Source: Ampelomyces quisqualis (lineage: Eukaryota > Ascomycota > Dothideomycetes > Pleosporales > Phaeosphaeriaceae). Taken from it: 64,000 nucleotides of DNA. The stretch covers positions 2,294,001 to 2,358,000 of the forward strand of contig JAGTXZ010000005.1 in the NCBI GenBank assembly GCA_018398575.1, read 5' to 3'. A program made the translations under genes and the position numbers. The notes under the pieces were generated by a model, which did no database searches, was not told the origin of the DNA, and worked only from the letters and a program-made list of their open reading frames with translations. Below, piece by piece: positions 1-11,289 of this stretch. The first letter of the stretch is position 1, and each line of letters opens with the position of its first letter.

Positions 1-330
1 ACTACACACTGCGTAGTTTTAGACAAACTACTAGATGCTTAAGGATATTTTAGGCTAGAAGTAGTCTCTTACTAATATTGCGTATGTGTTTTCTCTGCCT
101 AAGTGCCTAGTAATTAGAGAGTTATATACTTCTAAGATAATATACGTTTATAGGTTTACGCATTCTAGTACCTATTTGCGCTCTTTATAGAGTAGGTATC
201 CTAAGTTATCTAAGCTACACTCTGCTAGAGAAACTTTTAGGCTTAGATATAGAGGGAATTTTTGCTGTCCTATTCTAACAGCGTTAACTACTAATTAGTA
301 GGCTTTATCTGTGCAAATAGCCTGTTCCTA
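1..330 (-). pseudogene. Gypsy A integrase N-terminus (HHCC zinc finger), partial
   Basis: The minus-strand translation gives the pre-integrase stretch followed by a finger of the form H-L-G-R-E-N-T-Y at about 88-123 and an N-x-A-V-C pattern near position 10. This is the His-His-Cys-Cys zinc-binding domain that starts retroviral-type integrases, here with its second half near the window edge. The upstream linker resembles the segment that joins RNase H to integrase in fungal Gypsy elements. The DDE catalytic core lies outside the window. In-frame TAG/TAA codons mark it as dead. Confidence 0.75.
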
Positions 331-499
331 CAATTTCTTAATAGTAGGCTCTATTAGTTTCTTAAAGCGTTTGTTTATGTAAGGACTTTGCCTAAGCGTA
401 GTCTTGTATAGTACTATAGTTCTTTTAGTAGTATCTAGAGCGTCTTCTACTATAAAAGGCTTTCTAGCACCTTAGCTATAGGCAACGTTCTCCTCTCTC

Positions 500-1093
500 T
501 ACGCAGTATCTTTGTTTGTAAGCACGTTTTAGAGCGCTCCTTTTTTTACTATAGAGTAATCTTTAGCATTTTAGCTTTAGGCAACGTCTCTTTTCCTTAA
601 CGCAGCGTCTTTGTCTGTAAGCCTGTTTTAGAGCTACTTTGTTTCTTCCTTCTCTAGTAGTAGTGTATCTTTCTACTAAGTTGCAAGAGAAGTAGTTAAT
701 GCAGCATCTTTGTCTATAAGCATGTTTTAGAGCTACTCTATTTTTTCCTCTCTTTGTTATAGTGCATTTCTCTGCTAAGCTGCAAGAGAAGTAGTTAACG
801 CAGCATCTTTGTCTGCAAGCACGTTTTAAAGCTACTCTGTTTCTTCTTCCCTCTGTTATAGTGTATCTCTCTGCTAAGCTGCAAGAGAAGTAGTTAACGT
901 AGCGTCTTTGTTTGTAAGCCTGTTTTAGAGCTACTCTATTTTTTCCTCTCTCTATAGTAGTGCATCCCTTTACTAAGTTGCAAGAGAAGTAGTTAACGTA
1001 GTATCTTTGTTTATAAGCACGTTTTAGAGCTACTTTGTCTTTTTTTCCCCTTGTTATAGCAAATCCTTCTACTAATCTGCTAAGAAAGTAGTA
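500..1093 (-). repeat. 99-bp tandem repeat, six copies, in frame within Gypsy A pol
   Basis: Copies start at 500, 599, 698, 797, 896 and 995, exactly 99 bp (33 codons) apart. The anchor is AACGCAGCRTCTTTGTCTG on the plus strand. In the pol frame of the minus strand each unit reads as a Gln/Glu/Leu-rich segment (core QREEETEQ) ending in LADKDAAL, with heptad-like spacing that suggests a coiled coil. The frame equals that of RT and integrase, so the array was part of the polyprotein, between RNase H and the integrase finger. Copies differ mostly by transitions. Confidence 0.85.
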
Positions 1094-1369
1094 AGTACTA
1101 GGTTTTCTTTGTTTTTAGTTTCTAAAGTAGAAGTAAACAATTAGAAAGTCTAGGACTATACCTGCGCGTCTGCTCTTCCTTAGAGAAGATCTTATTCTTT
1201 CTTAGAAAGGGTATCTGCTCTGCTGTTAACGTTTCCTAAGTAGTATTAGAATCTAATATTAAACGTACTAAGAAACTCTACCTAGTAGACATATCTTTCT
1301 GTTAGTAGTTGTGTAGTAGCAAAGTATTCTAGGTTCTTATAGTTTATAAGGACAGTAAAATGCTTTACT

Positions 1370-2450
1370 CTCTAAAGTTTAGTTCTCTACTACTCTAGGC
1401 ACTTAACTATAGCTAACAGCTCTTTATTATAGATAGTGTAGTTAGCTTCTGCAGCTATATTCTTTACTAAGTAGTAAGCTACAGCCTAAAGGCGTCTGTT
1501 TCTGTTATATTAAAACAGCACTCTCTTAGTTAACTATTCTAAGGCATTGTATTCTACTACTGTCTTTAGCTCTATATTAAAGTTTACTAGGGATAGTTCT
1601 GCTATAAAAGCTTCCTTTAGCTTATTAAAGGACATTTGTTATTTAGGGCCCTAGTAAAAGGCTACGCTTTTCCTAGTTAGCCTAGTTAGTAAGGCAGCTA
1701 GCTCTAAGAAGTCTTTTATAAACTGTTAGTAGAAGTTAGCAAAGCTAACAAAACTCTAGACTCCTTTAACTGTCTTTAGGGGCTCCTAAGAACGTATAGC
1801 AGCTACTTTCTTAGAGTCTATACTTATTCCTTTCTTAGCCTTAATAATAAATCTAAGGTATTTAGTCTTCTTTACACTAAACTTGCTTTTCTTTACATTA
1901 AGGTATAACTCTACTGCCTTAAGTTTCTAGATTACTAGCTTTACCTTTTTCTTGTAGTCTGCCTTAGACCTACTTGTATATATTAACACGTTGTCTATAT
2001 AAGCTAAACAGAAATTGTCTAGGTGTTCTCTTAGTGTCTAATTAATATATCTCTAGAACATACTTAGAGCGTTTGTAAGTCTAAAAGGTGTTATAAGCTA
2101 CTTATAGAGGCTAAAGCGCGTCTAAAAGGCTGTCTTCTATTTGTCTCTTTTAGTAATCCTAATCTTGTAGAATGCTTAGATAATATCTACCTTAGTAAAC
2201 TATTTGGCTTTAGTAATCTAGGCTAAGGTCTCTTAGATAAGTAGAAGCAGGTATTAGTCCTTCCTTATAATTGCGTTAAGAGCCTAGTAGTCTACACAAA
2301 ACTGCAGGCCTCTTCCTAGCTTTTTTACAAATAGGACTAGTGTAGAGGCGCTTAACTAGCTTACCTATATAAAGCTACAGTCTAGGTAAAAAGTAAGCTC
2401 TTTTTAGAGCACAAGGAGTTCTTCTCTTAATATGCTGTATAGTAGGCTCT
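1370..2450 (-). pseudogene. Gypsy A reverse transcriptase and RNase H
   Basis: The minus-strand frame shows the start of the Gypsy RT palm (VLFVKK, then FCVDY) at about 2270-2340, an LDI(R/K)AAFH-like segment near 2170-2200, PFGL-type residues near 2080, and the catalytic YIDD box at 1990-2001, where the second Asp codon is now AAC. RNase H follows at about 1370-1900. The domains would copy element RNA into DNA in cytoplasmic particles. Many Gln and Trp codons are TAA/TAG, so no product is possible. No frame change is seen from RT through to the integrase. Confidence 0.85.
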
Positions 2451-3249
2451 ACAGCACCTCTACAGTCTTTTTATCTTTTTCTACTAGCTTAATAGAATAA
2501 TTAATAGTAGGTCCTTTTACTAGAGGGAGTTAGTTTGCTTTCTTGCGTAGAAAGGTTTTGTATTCTCCTTTTAGGTAATCTAAGAGCACTAACCTAGAGT
2601 CTACTTAGGGTTTAGTTTTTAGAGCCTTTTAGATGTCTGCTATTAACGCAGCGTAAAGGCAAATAGATTTGTCTTTCTAGCCCTATTATAGCTAGGCTAA
2701 GTACGCAGCTGCTGTAATACTCTATAGTAGAAGAAGTTTTTTTCTCTTTTAGCTTCTAACTTGCGTCTAAGTAGAGTAAATGTATATTAATTTCTTTGCT
2801 AGTGTAACAGTAATATTATGCTAGTTTATCTATAGTTAACCTAGAACTAGGTTGTATTCTTTGTCTTTATCTAGTTTATAGGCCTACAGTGTCTCCTTGT
2901 GCCTATTAATGTTAATCTTTATCTAGACAGCTGTCTTTATCTAAGACTAGGCTTTAGCAATCCTAATAATTTCTCTTAGAGCTATTAACTTACGCTCTAA
3001 CTTATTCTTATAGATAAACTTAGTTAAGGTTATAGCGTAAGTAAAACACTTAGTGTTAATTCTTATAAAAGCAATAGTTGTTTTATTAACAATAGTGTGT
3101 ATAGTAATAGGTTCTCTGTCTAGCTATTTCCTCTAGAATTATTAAAATTTCTTGTCCTCTTTTAGTGTTGTGTTACTATACTTCTGTCTGCGCCTTTAGA
3201 TAGAAGTTACTTGTTTTCTAAGCTTAGGGTGTCTTCTAACGCGTTCTTT

Positions 3250-4440
3250 TCTTCCTTGCCCTGTGCCTTAGCTACTGTAGCTTTAGCAGGTTTTAAAGGT
3301 AAAGACAATTTGCATTTGCTAGCGTAGTGTCTTAACTTACTACAGCAGAGGCATAAGTTGTTTTGTTTCTAGTAGGACTGCTCTTCTGTAGTAGCCTACT
3401 TAGCTTTCTTCCTTTTAGGAGATTTTCTCTTAGTCCTCTTAAAATATCCTCTTATAGGTTCCTAATCTATAGGTTTCCTAACGCCCTGTCTTTTAGTGTG
3501 CTTACTACTAAGTTTTACTCTGTATAAGTTTTTCTTAATAATTGCTACCCTATCTATAAGGTTGTAGATTCTCTATTTAGGTTTAGTCTCTATAGAGATT
3601 ATCTTGTCTTGTAGGTCTAGCTAGATAGCGCTTAGGTACTTTGTTTTTAGGTTTACTTTGTTATCTTCCTTGCCTGTGTTATAGGCTAGCCTTATAAACT
3701 CTGCATTAAAGCTCTAAAGAAAAGACTTGTTCTATTAGATTGTTTAGAGTTTCCTTTGTAATCTTTTGTTATGTAGCTTGTTACTAAATTAGCTGTCTAG
3801 AAAGTCTTAAAGTTCTTCTGCAGAGCCCTAGAAGTTCTAGGTTACCTAAGACAAGGCTACACTAGCTGCTAACTTCTTAAGGTAGTTAAAGATATAGCCT
3901 GCTTAAGAGCCTAGTCTTGCGCTATTATGTTCTAGTTTATACTTTATTTAGGCCTTAAAGATATAGTAATCTTTTTAATCTTCTTTGTACGCTTCTAGGT
4001 TAGGAACTTTATAAGTCTTCTAGGGCAGGAGAAAGCTTTCTAAGGGGGTCTGTATAAAGCTAAAGGTTTCTAGAGTTATTTAGGCTGTAAGCCTTGCAAC
4101 TTGTTTCTGCAGATTTCTTACTAGCAATACTAAGTCTAGATCTGCGCTTATAGGGGACTTTTCTTTCCTGTTGTTAGAGAGTCTAGCTACTAGAGAGTTA
4201 TATACTTTCTGCTAGGCGAGCGTTTCTTTAAGGCTGTTTAACAGCAATTGTTTCTTAATCTATTATTCTTCTAGGTCTAGGAAGTTATTAATAATTATTT
4301 GATTAAACTTGTCTTTAATAACTAACTTAGAGACACTATTGCGTCTTATCTAGATAGCTTGTACTATTATGTCCTGTACTGTTATAGGGACAGTTACTTG
4401 TTCTATGCTAGAGGTTACTAATAGCTCTTTAGCCTAGCTA
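3250..4440 (-). pseudogene. Gypsy A gag with CCHC zinc knuckle
   Basis: A perfect C-x2-C-x4-H-x4-C knuckle is encoded at 3312-3353 (first Cys codon at 3353, last at 3312), surrounded by basic residues, as at the C-terminus of Gypsy nucleocapsid. Its frame differs from that of pol, consistent with separate or frameshifted gag and pol. The N-terminal part between the LTR and the knuckle is too decayed to divide into matrix and capsid. The start codon cannot be fixed. Confidence 0.7.
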
Positions 4441-4457
4441 GGTTTAACAAATTTAAT

Positions 4458-4674
4458 TGTAAGAGGCGGACCCTAAGAGTAGATACTAGAAACTAAAGAC
4501 GTAAATTTGTGTCCTATCCTAATTGCTACCTAAAGGGTTTTTATAGTCTAGAGGATTTTAGTGTTCTAGACTAAAACGTTTTTAGTGTTCTAGTCTGGAG
4601 CGCTTTTGGTGTTCCAGTTTAGAGAGCTAAGGTTTTTCTGTAACCAAGGACTAACCAGGCGGCAGCCTGTTACA
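4458..4674 (-). repeat. 5' LTR of Gypsy A (217 bp)
   Basis: In element orientation the LTR begins TGTAACAGG at 4674 and ends CTCTTACA at 4458, giving TGTAA...TTACA terminal inversions. It abuts the integrase frame of element C at 4675. The patch at 4590-4674 keeps several CC and GG steps and is less mutated than its surroundings. The partner LTR is outside the window, so the length rests on one copy only. Confidence 0.65.
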
Positions 4675-4689
4675 ATTTCTTAACGTAGG

Positions 4690-5846
4690 TAAATCTAGCT
4701 TTTAAGAGGCTGTTGTTAAGATTTATAATAATATCTCTTTCTTCTACGTTTTGTACAGAGTAAGAGCTAGTCTAGCCCTTCTTCTCTCTCTAAATTAGTA
4801 CCTCTATACTCTAGAGAACATTAAGAATGTTATACGCAATAGGCCTATTCCTTATATTTATTACGTAATTAATTTCCTTTCTTACCCTCTAGGCTTAGAT
4901 ATCCTTTATAGCTTTTTGTACTACAAGAGCTTATTATATAATATCTAGAGAAGGTAGAGAGTCTATATTAATTATTAGGTACGCGCTAAATATAAGAAGT
5001 GTTAGTATAATACTATTTAGGCTAGTAGTGTTGTTTAGTGCCTTTACTACTATTTATAGTATAGTTTTATTATTAGTGTTATTACGTAACTCTGCCTTTA
5101 GGATGTTAAACGTATAATAAAAGGGTGCATATATACGTTTAACCTTACTAATAGCCTAGTATACTTCTGTTAGTATTTAGTAACAGGCAATGCTAGTAAT
5201 CTTTGTATAGTTCTAAAAGTTCTCTATACTAAAGTTAGTTTCTAGATTATATAAGATAAAGTCTAGTAGGCCTTAGTAAATATTAATCTAGTATCTATAT
5301 AGAGTATCCTATATATCTTATATAGAGAGCGTCTTAAGAAAGATTAAAGCTTAGAAAGACATTTGTATGTTAATAATATATAGAGCGTTTTTGCTACTAA
5401 TATATATAACGTTAGTAATAATCTTATAGTTAAAGTCTGCGTTATCTCTTAGTATAAACTTAAATCTTTATAGTAAGCTACTATGTAATCAACAGAAGTA
5501 ATAGAACTTTTTAACTTTAGCTAGTATTTGTGCGTTAATATTATAGCTAGCTTTTGATAGCATCCTATGTAATCTTTCTATGCAAGAGTAACTAAATCTA
5601 TAGTAGAGTCTGTAGAGTTCCTATTCTATTAGGAAGTTAACAGTGTCTATCTTACCTATATTAAAGAATAGGTACCTCTATTTTTATATAACTAGAACTA
5701 TTATACTATCCTTTTGTATAATATAGTTAAGTATACTATTAAAGTATACGCTAAGCCTGTCTATATCTACTAGTAACAAGAGAAAGAAAGTTAGTATATC
5801 TACAATATAGTATAGAACCTCTCTAAGTAGGTTTCTAATTTATGTA
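4690..5846 (-). pseudogene. Copia C protease C-terminus, GAG-pre-integrase and integrase
   Basis: The minus-strand frame starts with a protease-like tail (LLVDIDRLSVYF) at about 5750, then an LYRLYYRFSY segment that matches the Copia LHRRFGHP motif with His codons turned to TAT/TAC. A Cys pair follows, then an integrase core at about 5430-4980 in which DFNYKI and AYAPFYYTFN-like stretches can be followed. The C-terminal integrase tail ends at 4675 where Gypsy A begins. The enzyme would have inserted element cDNA. It is dead by many TAA/TAG codons. Confidence 0.7.
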
Positions 5847-5854
5847 GTGCTAAT

Positions 5855-6282
5855 TATAGTAGTAAATAGATAGGAGTTAGGTAGAGTTAGAGTAGCTTTA
5901 CGTAAGACTCTAACTCTACTCTACTCTTCTATCCAATCTTTTTACGCTAAAGTAGGTAGAGGTAGAAGTTAAGTTTAATTAAAAGTAGGTTAGGGTTAGG
6001 TTATAACGTAATAGAAGTACTCCTAAAAATTTTTTTAGCATTTATTTAAGTTATTACAAGTTTTTAACACAGTTTTAAATAGGCTAAACCTACTCTAACC
6101 CCTACCTAGGGTCTGTACAACCCTACTTCTATCTCTACCTACTACTAGCGTAAAATAGGAGAGTAGAAGTTAGGTTGCAAATTTGACTATTAGAACTCTA
6201 ATCTATACCTAACCTACAAGTAATTTAACCTCTACCTAACTAGTATCTAATAGAGTGTACTCTCTACCTATTTACTAGCGTA
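5855..6282. mobile_element. Non-autonomous hAT element (MITE), 428 bp
   Basis: The flanks carry an 8-bp duplication, GTGCTAAT at 5847-5854 and GTACTAAT at 6283-6290, differing by one G-to-A. The ends are inverted: TATAGTAGTAAATAG at the left and TACGCTAGTAAATAG (reverse complement) at the right. The first 150 bp match the left end of the full hAT at 14923, including the shared block CTTTACGTAAGACTCTA and the GGTAGAGG repeats. No coding capacity. It is therefore a deletion derivative mobilised by the same or a related transposase. Confidence 0.85.
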
Positions 6283-6290
6283 GTACTAAT

Positions 6291-8500
6291 AGAGTTCTTT
6301 ACACCTTAGCTTCTAAAGCTAATAGTAGTTTCTCTAGGTATTTAGTCTACCTTTGTGTAAGGGTTTTCTTTAAGGTATACTATAAGCTAGTTCTTTTCTA
6401 CAGTTAAGACTTGTATAGTACCTATATTCTAGAGTTTGCCTTAAAACGTTGTACAATACTAGTTGTTAAGTATAAACTAGTCTACTTATTCTTTGTATAG
6501 TATATTATAGACATCTTTACCTATTATCTAGTGCAGGAATAATATTAATATAAGGTATAATATTATCTCTTAGCTTTCCTTTTAATTTAGGTCTTTCTTA
6601 TGTTTATTATTGTTGTACATATCCTTACTATTCTCTAGATAGCCTTTTAAGTCTATAATATATACTATAATAGTGTATTAGTTAGGTTCCTTATTATAGA
6701 ATAATTTGCGCGTAGTAATATATTAGCGTTAAGCTCTTGTGTAATTATTGTAAGAGTAGTTAGAAGACTAGCAGCCTTCTTTATAATATATAAAGTACTT
6801 CTTAGTATTATACAATTATAATAATATATTATATAAGCTATACATATAATTTATAAGTAGTATAGATCTTATATAACCTGTCTAACTATATTATACTATA
6901 GATGTCTTATTACTAGTATACCTTCTGTCTATATAGTACAAATTATTTACCTTCTAGTCCTACAGATATTAATAGCCTTCTCTATTCTAGAAGACTTGTA
7001 GTATAGAGTAGAGGTTGCTAAATAGTGCTTTGTATAATAGTTTGGTATTAAACATAGTAGGTTTAAGTTTTTGATATCTATAGTATACTTATATAACAGC
7101 TATATAGAGTAGTATTTTACTATAGAATTAGAGTTCTAGAGTATGTTATGTAAGTGTTAGTTTGTTAATTATAATCTTAAGCGCCTTCTAGGCTATCTTG
7201 TCTAGGTGTTTCTGCTTAGACTGTGTAAACGTTATTATAATCTAGTCTGTAAAGTATTAGCTGTAGTTAACTATTATATTAAAGTATTAATCTAGGGCTT
7301 TGTATAAGGTATTCTATATTAAACTAGAGCTAATATTATAGATGTAGTGTATATTTGCGTAACCTTCTAGAATATTAGGAAATACTAATAAAAACTGTGT
7401 CTTATAGATATCTAGCCTTCTATAGATATCTATAAAGATTCTTGTCTTTTCTACTAGTATATTATACAGCTTACTAGAGTAGTTATTATTCTTGCACTAT
7501 GCCTTCTAGAATTATGTAAGCTTCTCTAGAGTAATAGGTATATTTACTAAGTTATATCTTAGTAGAAGTTTGTATAGGTTATAGAGAGGCTGCTATAGAG
7601 CTAGGTAAAATAGTATTTAGGTTTATTTATACAGTTGTAGTTTAGAAAAGAGTGCTCTTAAGAACTATAGTCTAGTAGCTTTAGGCGCTAGTGTTATACA
7701 AAGCGTATGCTTAGTATATTACGCCTTTGCTATTATTAGTACTACTCTAGATAGTGTAGAGGCTTATAGCGCCTAGTTGTATAGCGCAGCTTAAGTAGGT
7801 AAGCTAGAGTACTTAGCCTAAGGAAAGTCTAGAGTTAGGCCTTAGGCAAGGTTATGCAGTATCTAGAATTAGGTAGACCTTCTCTTATCTAGCTTAGGAA
7901 TTGTAACTTTCTTCTAGGTAAGAATAGCTATTAGTTCTCTTCTAAATGCGCGATTTAGCAGTTAGAAGTAATCTAACTCCTAGTCCTTAAAATCTTCTAT
8001 GTACGTATAATAGAGTTCTTTACTAGTTAGAGATATTACGCAAAGATCTGCTATAGCGTAACTAGTATAGGTAGTAAGCCTTTTGCCTGTAGGGTTGTTC
8101 CTTATATTAATTTATAAGACCTAGTAGTCTAAGTCTTCTTCTGTTTTCTTATAGAAGATGTTTTTAGAGATTTCTATGTCTTGTATAAGCTGCTTATACT
8201 ATAGTATAAGGCTAGCGTCTTAATTGTCTAAATAGTCCGCTTGCGATTAAGTTATTATAGGCTAGAAGTATAGAGGTATAGATTAGTTAGGCGTTATCTT
8301 AGCGTGTTGTGCGAAGATTTGCACTAGTTATATAGTGTTATAGAAATACTTATCTTAACTATTTTTAGGTAAGGAGTTCTATTGTTACATTAACTCTAGT
8401 ATCTCTTATATAATAAGTATTTTAATCTTCTTAAGGTAAAACGTAATATTTTGCTTAAGGTACAAAATAGAGACTTATGTCTAGACCCTAAGTTTAACTC
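6291..8500 (-). pseudogene. Copia C gag-protease N-terminal part
   Basis: A long minus-strand frame, readable through stops, gives a gag-like protein with segments such as NNPTGKRLTTYTSYA (about 8090), DYFQLLNRAFRREL (about 7950), and a capsid-like FLLVFPNILEGYA (about 7370). A Cys-containing finger (KEGCQSS) lies near 6780, before the protease region. The composition matches gag of a Copia family common in filamentous ascomycetes, from memory of the family only. The MITE at 5855-6282 separates it from the protease and integrase part. Confidence 0.6.
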
Positions 8501-8550
8501 TGTCTTTATTCTTACTACTAATTTGTAATTGCTAAACAACTACTAATTAG

Positions 8551-8769
8551 TGTTAAATAGACTGTCTATTATGTAACATAATAGCTAGGTAAGTTATAGT
8601 ATAATTATACAAAAGAGGAGTAACAAGGTATTTAAATTTTAATTTATATTCTATCTACAGTTCTAGTTAATAGGGGTTAAGATAGTTTATTGCACAGATT
8701 AGCTAGTTATGTAACGTGGTTACGTAATTAGCCTTGGCATTAACCTTCGCGCGATAAGTATTACTAACA
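8551..8769 (-). repeat. Probable 5' LTR of Copia C
   Basis: In element orientation the sequence begins TGTTAGTAATAC at 8769, exactly where the integrase frame of Copia D stops (EIYQDN). It ends ATTTAACA at about 8551, giving TGTTA...TAACA. An alternative end is TGTTACA near 8572. A patch at 8715-8755 keeps TCGCGCG and CCAAGG and is less mutated. No second copy is in the window, so the inner border is uncertain. Confidence 0.5.
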
Positions 8770-11289
8770 ATTATCCTAATAGATTTCTATAATCTTTAGT
8801 TTAAATTTGTTCTTAACTTAGGCTATAAATTAACAAATTACTCTTATAATCTTAATTCACGTTATACTATACAGGTTGTAGTTAAAGAGCTTACCTAAGT
8901 AGTCCTTCTTAGTAATTAAAGACTATTTCTTATAAAGCCTTTCTATTAGCATATTAAACGGATCCTAAGAAACTTAATAGAATAGTTATAGTAATCTTTC
9001 TCTTAGCTGTTATAAGACAACCTAAGCTATATAAGTTACTAAGTAGTCTTTAAAATAAATCCTTTTAGTTCTATTTATCTTAACATTTTAGGCTAAATAG
9101 GCAAGAGCCTAAAGTTCTTACTAGCTTAGGTAGCCCAACTATCTTTACTATAGATTCTTATTATCTTCTCTTAAATAATTAGTATTAGATTAATATAACG
9201 TGTATAGGATTAGTAGCTGTAGAATATAGCGTGTAACCTAGTTGTATTTAATAAACAAAAGGTTATAAGACTTATAAAGCTTATGTACAATAACATTCTA
9301 CTTATATAATCTAAACTAAAGAGTGCTATCTACTCTACTATGCTATATACCTACCTACTTATGTAGTGCTATAGATATAATATTTACATAAAAGCTAATA
9401 ATAACTTTAACCTTCTTAAGATTTAAGTTTCTTATGTGTAGGCTATCTTAACTATACAAGACGTTCTTAATTACTTAATTACTATACCTAGTTACTAGAA
9501 GCAACTGTGTTCTAGCTTTAAATCTTTTTCTTTAGAGTAGGTAGAATAAAATGTTCTTAAAACAAGAAGTAACTAATTATTAACTAGGTACACTGTACTT
9601 ACCCTATTATAAATAGTGCTTCTTAAAAGTAGATAGGTTATAAACGTAGTTATTTATACTCTAAAGTCTAGATTATTAATATTAGGTTCTAGATTAAAGG
9701 TAGTTAGGTTGATTAGTGCAGCTATAACATCTTCTAGATATATTACTGCCTTAGTCTTGGAATTAGATTATTCTAATAAGATAGAAAGCGTTTAACTAGC
9801 TTTCTTAATCTTATTATTATAAGTAGCCTACTTAGAAGTATTAAGCTGCTTCAGGCCCTTCTTTTAGTTAAAATTAGAGATCTTAATTAGTACACTCTCT
9901 AGTAAGGCCAATTTAGTAATTATAGTCTTTAGTTAGCAATAATCTATTAGGTCCTAGTTATACTTTTGATTGTTTCTATAGGGGTAAGGCTTTAGCCTTA
10001 ATTTGTCTTTGCCTTTATTCTTTAGATTAGAGTCTAAGTTCTTAATGTTTCTAAGGGTTATAAAAGCTAAATAAGACTTTTTTTTGGTAGTAAAGACTAC
10101 TTGCTCCTAAAGTATAAGATAGAAAATCTTAGCTAGATTATACATAGTTATAGCTAGCTAACTAAAGGCTAAGTCTCTAATAATATCCTAACGCATTAAT
10201 TAAGCCTAATCTAGGGCAATCTTAGTAGATAAGGTATTAAGGAAGTTAGTAAAAGCAAGTTATTCTTCTACTTCTATAACTTAGAACGCTTAAGCCTTGC
10301 TATAGATTATTTGCTATCTGTTAAACTATTTATCTAGAGTAATTCTACTATACCTAGCCTTTTCTAAATAAGCTTAATACTACTGCCTAACTAGGTGTAT
10401 TATATTATTATTTGTTAGAGCAAGGTTATGTTTAAGGATCCTAACTAAGGCTTAGAAAGTTATTTCTAAAGAGTTAAGCATTTTAATTGCTTCAAGTGCT
10501 ATTAGATTCTTAGCTACTGTTTAACTAATTTATTCTTAGATATTACTAAGCTTAGCTACTTGCCTAGTCTATTTTAACATATTAACTTTATATTAGCAGA
10601 CGTCTTCTTTGTAACTACTAAAGGTAAGTTTGTAAGTAACTAGCTTTAAATTATACTAATTAAAAGCTTTATTGCAGATTTGCGTATCTAGATTAGTAGC
10701 TCTAGGCAGTAGAGCTAAGACTAGCCAACTAGGAGTAGTTAGAAGCTTATGGTATTTAGGCTCTTAGTTGTTAATTAGGAGTACTGTATCGCTGTCTAAG
10801 TTAACCTAATCCTAGACTTCTTTATTATAAGTATATAGCTAGAGTTAGGTAAACTAGTATAGCTAATCTAATTAGCTAGTTAGGAGAAAATCTAGGCTAA
10901 TCTTGTTATTAAATTAGGATTCTATAATTGTTTACCAGCTAGTTAATATAGAGAGTATTTAAAAAGATTTTTAAGAAGTATTAGAGTAATTATTAATCTA
11001 GATAGTACCTTAGTAATATAAGGTGCGCAGAAGAAATTAATACTATAGTCTTATAACTTAAGGCTTTTAACTGTAGAAGCTAAGTAATACTATAGATTAG
11101 ATTGTTATAAGTAAAAAGATTGTATAACTTGTTCTATACTATGTAAAGATAGATTAGATTAAATACACTAAGCTAAGAGACAGCTTAATTAGTTAGTCTA
11201 GTCCTAAATAGACTCTTATTTCCTTAGTAATATGCTTAGGTCTTACACGTAACAATCTTGTAATCTACTAATTTATATACTTTGTTACA
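8770..11289 (-). mobile_element. Ty1/Copia element D, 5' part (LTR, gag, protease, start of integrase)
   Basis: From the LTR at 11289-11072 the minus strand gives a gag-like frame (about 10900-9800), a protease-like stretch with STVYLVNNQ (about 9580; compare the D-S-G-(A/T)-x-x-H-(V/L)-T-N-D pattern) and a GAG-pre-integrase region with NIISIALHKQVG-type residues (about 9380). The integrase core begins at about 9000 (DPFNML, ITKKDYLGKLFNYNL) and stops at 8770, where Copia C is inserted. The remainder must lie beyond elements C and A. Stops are TAA/TAG from Gln and Trp codons. Confidence 0.65.
11072..11289 (-). repeat. LTR of Copia D (218 bp)
   Basis: In element orientation it runs from TGTAACAAAGTATATAAA at 11289 to CTTCTACA at 11072. 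A second copy lies on the plus strand at 53098-53314 with the same start, the same ATAGATTAGATTGTTATAAG core and the same end. Two copies of matching length with TG...CA ends support an LTR. No direct duplication flanks this copy, as expected for one LTR of a larger element. Confidence 0.65.

Larger units (their letters stand above)
1..4674 (-). mobile_element. Ty3/Gypsy element A, 5' part, RIP-degraded, truncated by window edge
   Basis: This is a minus-strand LTR retrotransposon. Reading from its 5' end at 4674 downward one meets an LTR, a gag zinc knuckle, reverse transcriptase, RNase H, an expanded in-frame repeat and the integrase zinc finger. The order gag-RT-RNase H-integrase is that of Ty3/Gypsy. 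RT, the repeat and integrase all lie in the same minus-strand frame (codon 5' ends at positions divisible by 3), so more than 2 kb of pol has decayed by substitution without frameshift. Stops are mainly TAA/TAG where Gln or Trp is expected. The rest of integrase and the 3' LTR are left of the window. It is inserted in the integrase of Copia element C. Confidence 0.88.
4675..8769 (-). mobile_element. Ty1/Copia element C, 5' two-thirds, interrupted by Gypsy A and a MITE
   Basis: Order on the minus strand: LTR-like sequence from 8769, gag, aspartic protease, GAG-pre-integrase finger, integrase. Integrase directly after protease is the Copia arrangement. RT and RNase H should follow integrase and therefore lie beyond Gypsy A, left of the window. 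The element starts inside the integrase of Copia D, and its protease region is split by the hAT-type MITE at 5855-6282. All frames carry RIP-type stops. Confidence 0.75.

Noticed and set aside
500..1093. CRISPR-like array
   Set aside because: The repeats are contiguous 99-bp units without spacers, in a eukaryotic retroelement reading frame.
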